From positions 6,501 through 19,266 of the forward strand of contig CAUDNR010000577.1 of NCBI GenBank assembly GCA_958430865.1: 12,766 bases of DNA, written 5' to 3'. Shown piece by piece: positions 8,942 through 12,766 of the stretch. A program made the position numbers and the translations under genes. The stretch comes from Entrophospora sp. SA101 (taxonomy: Eukaryota > Glomeromycota > Glomeromycetes > Entrophosporales > Entrophosporaceae). Positions within the stretch are counted from its first letter, which is position 1. Every line of letters begins with the position of its first letter. Below the pieces are notes generated by a model that did not search any database, was not told the origin of the DNA, and saw only the letters and a program-made list of their open reading frames with translations.

Positions 8942-9110
8942 CATTATTAGTACTCGTCTCATGGTAAGACATGCAATGGAAAACCCATGTGACTCACTTA
9001 AATGTGTTATTAAAGTCCAGCAAGTGAGAGAATGGAATTCTTGCTGATAGCCCTGCTGGGTGTATTGACCCTTCGTGACATGATCTCTCTCTTTTGTTAA
9101 ATTTTATTGT
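8942..9110. other. Less AT-rich, hairpin-rich segment; possible structured RNA or repeat relic
   Basis: The base mix here is clearly richer in G and C than its flanks. Several short stems can be drawn: CTCACTT/AAGTGAG (8993-8999 with 9022-9028), CAGCAAG/CTTGCTG (9018-9024 with 9040-9046), CCC-TGCT-GGG (9051-9060) and GGGT/ACCC (9058-9061 with 9068-9071). The first two compete for the same bases. A T-rich tract follows (CTTTTGTTAAATTTTATTG). It does not match tRNA, the spliceosomal RNAs or 5S as I know them. Function unknown. Confidence 0.3.
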
Positions 9111-9325
9111 TGTAAAGCATTATTATTATATATAGCAAACAACAATGAATCGTCATTTTTTGAGGATGATAATAAAGATTAAGATCCGATTTTGATTCAT
9201 GAAAATATACAAGTTTTCAAAAAAAATGTGGGAATGGCTGTCCTGTTTATATGTTTTGATTTAATAAAATAGACTACTGTCTTGGCCCGAGTGATGTCAC
9301 TTTTTTGCTCTTTGCGACGAAGAAG

Positions 9326-9629
9326 ATGCAATCCCAAACCCACCTTAAAATAAATGAATTTTGTTCTCGCGTAGAACCGCGTGCGTGGTTTGTAACACGA
9401 AAAGCAAAAGCTCGCATTGCGTTCTCAGTTGTGAGCTTGTTAGTAAAAATACTTAATATATAAAATTAATTTGTTTGCCAATAATGTTTAATTATTTTCT
9501 TTGTTATAGAAAAGTGATAATAATAATGTACAAGGAGAAGAGCAAAAAGAAGAAGAAAGGAAGATGAAAGTTTTTACAAGTTTGATGAAGAGCAACCCCT
9601 TTTTTTTCTTTCTGGTTTGGAAAAATTAG
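9326..9629 (+). CDS. Candidate small two-exon gene, hypothetical protein (78 aa)
   Basis: An ATG at 9326 opens a frame rich in CpG and non-AT codons (MQSQTHLKINEFCSRVEPRA, then WFVTRKAKARIAF), to TTA at 9440-9442. A GTAAAA donor at 9443 and a TTGTTATAG acceptor ending at 9509 define a 67-nt intron, the same size as introns in the RhoGEF. The second exon (9510-9629) keeps the phase and reads KSDNNNVQGEEQKEEERKMK, VFTSLMKSNPFFFF and ends LVWKN-TAG. The protein would be basic first, then acidic/coiled-coil-like, then hydrophobic. No domain is recognised. The frame is also open upstream of the ATG to 9260, so the start is not fixed. It may be a gene fragment. Confidence 0.3.
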
Positions 9630-10232
9630 AAAATTTTTTATTTACATAAGATTAAAGAAAAAAATTTCCTCTTAACTAATTTTTGAATATCATAATAATA
9701 ATAATTAAATTAAAATTTTTCATTAAAGTGATTTATTTAGCTAATTAAAATGTTCATCATCAATTGTTGAATAAATGTGTCCTTCATTGATTAATTGATT
9801 AATATAATCTCTAAATATAAAAATATTATTTATTTATACACATAAATGTTATGATTACATTTATAAAGAAGCTTACTTGATGTCAAAGTTATAATTTATA
9901 TCTCTTATATCGGAACCAATATCTTTGTCATTATTGTTAATAAAAATTAATGATTTGATTATAAATATTGGGTAATTTTTCTAATATATGTATTTTTTTG
10001 ATTCTTGTTTTTCGGTTTCATGACAAATCTCCTTATACGGAGTGAGCCAAGCTATCTTTAAAGCCATTAAAGAAAGCCAATATGACGATAAACATTACCT
10101 CCTCCAAGGAGAAAAGAAAAAGAAAGGTTTTATTTTGGGTGATTGAGAGGAGTTAAAGGATGTGGCGTCGGCGTAATATAATAATAATTAATATTGCAAT
10201 CTTTAACCCTGGCGTACACTAATTATTTATGT
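9630..10232. other. AT-rich spacer, no gene seen
   Basis: Long A/T-rich stretch with ATTGATTAATTGATTAATAT repeats near 9785-9805. At 10010-10170 a slightly richer patch includes a short minus-strand frame (MFIVILAFFNGFKDSLAHSV, about 10095-10036) that I do not consider a gene without other support. Confidence 0.5.
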
Positions 10233-10902
10233 ACGCGTATGGGTTGTACAAGAATCCCCTTTTGGGTTTTTTTTGATTGACGCGATTGATTTTTTTTTTT
10301 TTTTTTTGGAAAAACAATTTATTTTTTGACAGATGACAAAACGTGAGTGATGTTGTTTAGCATGATTTGGTTCTAAAGACATGTTAATAACTAACCAGAG
10401 GTAACTTTTTTTTAATTTGCATTGATTTGTCATTGAAATCAAAACGCGGAACAGAACTCGCTGGGTAATTATAAGATTCTCATCAAAATGGTAAACAAAC
10501 GATTGGTATTTGGCTTTTAGCAATCAATGTTATTATTATTATTATAATTAATTACAAGTTGTCAAGGACGCGTATGGGTTGTACAAGAATCCCCTTTTGG
10601 GTTTTTTTTGATTGACGCGATTGATTTTTTTTTTTTTTTTTTGGAAAAACAATTTATTTTTTGACAGATGACAAAACGTGAGTGATGTTGTTTAGCATGA
10701 TTTGGTTCTAAAGACATGTTAATAACTAACCAGAGGTAACTTTTTTTTAATTTGCATTGATTTGTCATTGAAATCAAAACGCGGAACAGAACTCGCTGGG
10801 TAATTATAAGATTCTCATCAAAATGGTAAACAAACGATTGGTATTTGGCTTTTAGCAATCAATGTTATTATTATTATTATAATTAATTACAAGTTGTCAA
10901 GG
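10233..10902. repeat. Head-to-tail tandem duplication of a 335-bp unit
   Basis: Copy 1 is 10233-10567 and copy 2 is 10568-10902; the unit runs from ACGCGTATGGGTTGTAC to TTACAAGTTGTCAAGG. I found no difference between the copies, and even the internal T18 run is the same length. Bases just outside differ, so the duplication is exactly 335 bp with no shared junction bases. Each copy contains a 98-codon minus-strand ORF that reads through the T-run as poly-Lys; it has no recognisable domain and its identity between copies merely reflects the DNA duplication. Confidence 0.95.
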
Positions 10903-11341
10903 CAGCACACCTGACTTTCAGAAGAAACATTTGATATGAATGTTTGATTATCAGAATTTTACAGATGTTGAAGCACGCACACTACCTTGAACACTCTACA
11001 GTCATTCTCACATGTTCCTCGTGTGCACAAGGTAAATCTGACTTGTGCCCCCGATGATACATGATGCAACTGAATTCCAGGGGGTAGCATGGCCATGGAG
11101 TTTACCAAGACTGCATCAATCGTCAAGGACACTTTTCACTAATCTTCCCTCACAGCACCAGACCAGAGAAGGCTGACAAGTTAGCCAAAAGTTGACTGTA
11201 ACAATCCTACCTGTAAGTATGGCTCCATGACCAAGTCACATACTCTGGAGGAATATTAAGAGAATCTACAGCTTGTTTCAAGCACAGAAGGTTGCAATTC
11301 AGAATGGAGTTGGTGGCCCTGAAATTGTGTTTGGGCTCTGA
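10903..11341. other. Compositionally distinct segment, no intact gene
   Basis: This stretch is visibly richer in G and C and lacks the long A/T runs of its flanks. Short plus-strand peptides look coding-like (MAMEFTKTASIVKDTFH near 11089-11142; IYSLFQAQKVAIQNGVGG and PEIVFGL near 11260-11342) but stops separate them. It may be a relic of a transposon or of foreign sequence. No family is recognised. Confidence 0.4.
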
Positions 11342-11859
11342 TGTTGTGAGGAAAGCTGTAAAATAAAATGGTTCGGATTTTCTTTGATATGTATGTATAA
11401 ATTAATCATTCATAAATTCTGTTTCTTTAATTTTTATTTGACCAAGTGAATTTGTTATTTAAATGGGGTAGGGTTGTTGGTGAGCAGATGTGCCACTGAC
11501 AAGACAGCAACCCAGGACTCAAAACTCTGAATTCAGGGAAAATCCAAAACAGCAACAACCCAGGTTGCAGCTTCCCGAGTTGTAGATACCAACTTTATTC
11601 TGTTGGGAGGAAAGCTGTAAAATAAAATGGTTCGGATTTTCTTTGATATGTATGTATAAATTAATCATTCATAAATTCTGTTTCTTTAATTTTTATTTGA
11701 CCAAGTGAATTTGTTATTTAAATGGGGTAGGGTTGTTGGTGAGCAGATGTGCCACTGACAAGACAGCAACCCAGGACTCAAAACTCTGAATTCAGGGAAA
11801 ATCCAAAACAGCAACAACCCAGGTTGCAGCTTCCCGAGTTGTAGATACCAACTTTATTC
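11342..11859. repeat. Head-to-tail tandem duplication of a 259-bp unit
   Basis: Copy 1 is 11342-11600 and copy 2 is 11601-11859; the unit runs from TGTTGkGAGGAAAGCTG to GTAGATACCAACTTTATTC. The only difference I see is T at 11347 against G at 11606, close to the junction. Each unit also has an internal 9-bp inverted repeat GGGTTGTTG/CAACAACCC (11471-11479 with 11553-11561 in copy 1) and paired AACCCAGG words. There is no open frame through the unit. Confidence 0.93.
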
Positions 11860-12052
11860 TAGAGAGGTATATCACACAAATGCTGATCCTCATCAATGAT
11901 CAATGCCCATATGGTAACAACCAAGCCTGGTCTGAGAGGAAGATATAATTTTTCTACAATTGTAAGAATTACTTTTCAACAAGATAAATTATAAGTATTT
12001 TTGAACAGGTACTTTGATTATTGTAAAAATACAAATTGCCTTTATTTCTTAG
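11860..12052. other. Spacer, possibly intronic to the exon candidate downstream
   Basis: About 190 bp with a short ATG frame (MLILINDQCPYGNNQAWSER, 11880-11945) and T-rich tracts ending in TTTATTTCTTAG, a good acceptor for the exon candidate at 12053. No upstream exon could be joined with confidence. Confidence 0.35.
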
Positions 12053-12123
12053 AGGATAATTCTAGTAATAATAATAATAATAATAATAAGGGAAAAGATG
12101 TTGAAACATCAATGGATGATTAA
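12053..12123 (+). CDS. Candidate terminal exon (poly-Asn, acidic C-terminus), gene not resolved
   Basis: After an acceptor-like TTTATTTCTTAG, a frame starting in phase 1 reads EDNSSNNNNNNN, then KGKDVETSMDD and a TAA. The peptide has the charged, Ser/Asn-rich look of a real fungal C-terminus and is followed by an AT-rich flank suitable as 3' UTR. The Asn run is coded by the AAT microsatellite at 12066-12089. Without an upstream exon the call is weak; it may be a chance frame over a microsatellite or the end of a gene broken by the duplications to its left. Confidence 0.2.
12066..12089. repeat. (AAT)8 microsatellite
   Basis: A pure trinucleotide run on the plus strand, coding Asn if the surrounding exon candidate is real. 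Confidence 0.9.
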
Positions 12124-12512
12124 TTTAATCTCCACTATAAATAAATTATATATTTATTTATCTTTTATCTTTTCATTCTAACAATTAATTTGAAAAAAAA
12201 AAGTCAAAAATTTTTATATTCTTAACTTTACAATAATGTTTTGAAATAATAAATATTTACAATTTTAATTCTTGTTCCAGAGCAGAGAATCGGAGGTTTT
12301 CCTTTCTCCTCACATTTGTGCATAATGAATGATGTTGGTGGAAACACCATTTGTGGTATAAAATCACTGATGAGGATTCTTTATTGATAGAATCCAACAT
12401 ATTATTCCCAATAGATTAGTGATAAAATACGTAACTTGATTAAACATCCAATTATATATACCGACTCTAATTCGCCATAGTGATATATAAGAATCTAATC
12501 TCATATATATCG
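12124..12512. other. AT-rich spacer between convergent gene candidates, no gene seen
   Basis: Mostly A/T-rich. A richer patch at 12280-12360 has no usable frame on either strand; the minus-strand reading breaks at stops near 12383 and 12330. Confidence 0.5.
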
Positions 12513-12766
12513 TCACCAATGAATATCATCGCTGTTTTGGGACTTGAAAATTTGGCCACGAGGCGCAGCATTTGATGTCTTTAGATGGTACGCACTATAT
12601 ATGAAATATAGGGCTAATTTACATCATCTATACTCCAAAGTTAAAATTTTTGAAATATTATGTGATCCACAGATTGGATTTTAAAAAACTTACCATCATT
12701 CAATTCAGCTTTAAAAGGGGAGTCTATTAATCTAAAAAAAAAATTTGTCTCAAATTTTCTTTTCAT
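12513..12766 (-). CDS. Candidate two-exon small or 5'-partial gene on the minus strand, hypothetical
   Basis: Exon 1 is 12766-12694: it opens with ATG at the very edge and reads MKRKFETNFFFRLIDSPF, then KAELND plus one base. A consensus GTAAGT donor follows at 12693. The TTAG acceptor at 12615-12614 closes an 80-nt intron of normal size for this genome. Exon 2 (12613-12513) keeps the phase and reads ALYFIYSAYHLKTSNAAP, then RGQIFKSQNSDDIHW and TGA. Total is 57 residues if the edge ATG is the start; the frame may instead continue from an exon outside the window. No domain is recognised. Support comes only from the consensus donor, the phase match and the open frame. Confidence 0.38.

Noticed and set aside
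8950..9020. Possible tRNA gene
   Set aside because: No B-box-like GGTTCGAATCC segment and no cloverleaf could be drawn; the stems seen do not fit tRNA geometry.
10227..10858. Two nearly identical 98-codon minus-strand ORFs
   Set aside because: They are the two copies of the 335-bp DNA duplication. The frame runs through a T18 tract (poly-Lys), shows no domain, and the copies are identical because the DNA is, so there is no independent evidence of coding.
1..12766. A new multi-gene system (defence, secondary metabolite or similar cluster)
   Set aside because: Only one well-supported gene is present, a housekeeping-type signalling GEF. The remainder is repeats, relics and small uncertain genes with no shared function visible.

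Overview
The window looks like nuclear DNA of an early-diverging filamentous fungus. An AT-rich arbuscular mycorrhizal fungus of the Rhizophagus/Glomeromycotina type is my inference. The support is a very AT-rich background, a gene with many short introns (about 67-122 nt, mostly GTAAG/GTATG donors and TTTAG/TATAG acceptors), the fungal DEP-DH-PH-CNH architecture of that gene, and a long tail of decayed transposons and duplications.

Positions 1-4801 (+) hold the one well-supported gene: the C-terminal 1145 residues of a Rom2-like Rho guanine nucleotide exchange factor. It can be assembled from 16 exons with one uninterrupted frame. It contains a low-complexity N/Q/P-rich region, a DEP domain, a RhoGEF (DH) domain, a PH domain and a citron-homology (CNH) domain. 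The 5' end lies outside the window.

Positions 5177-6297 are a complete but dead Tc1/mariner-type element. It has a TA on both sides, 24-bp terminal inverted repeats, and a minus-strand transposase broken by stops and a frameshift.

Positions 6300-8830 form a gene-poor stretch. It holds a small hairpin element built from GTCGAAA motifs with a possible 9-bp target duplication, traces of a decayed minus-strand reading frame, a second inverted-repeat element carrying TACGTCA palindromes, an unresolved pair of overlapping ORFs, and a degenerate tandem repeat with four units of about 84-96 bp.

Positions 8940-9630 have a possible structured RNA or repeat segment and a candidate two-exon small gene. 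Positions 10233-10902 and 11342-11859 are two separate head-to-tail duplications (335 bp and 259 bp units). They are so similar internally that they must be recent, or else assembly products. The last kilobase contains one orphan exon candidate (+) and, at the right edge, a candidate two-exon minus-strand gene whose 5' end may lie beyond the window.

The genes do not form a functional cluster. I found no convincing new multi-gene system; the most useful leads are the repeats, the two tandem duplications and the small spliced gene candidates.
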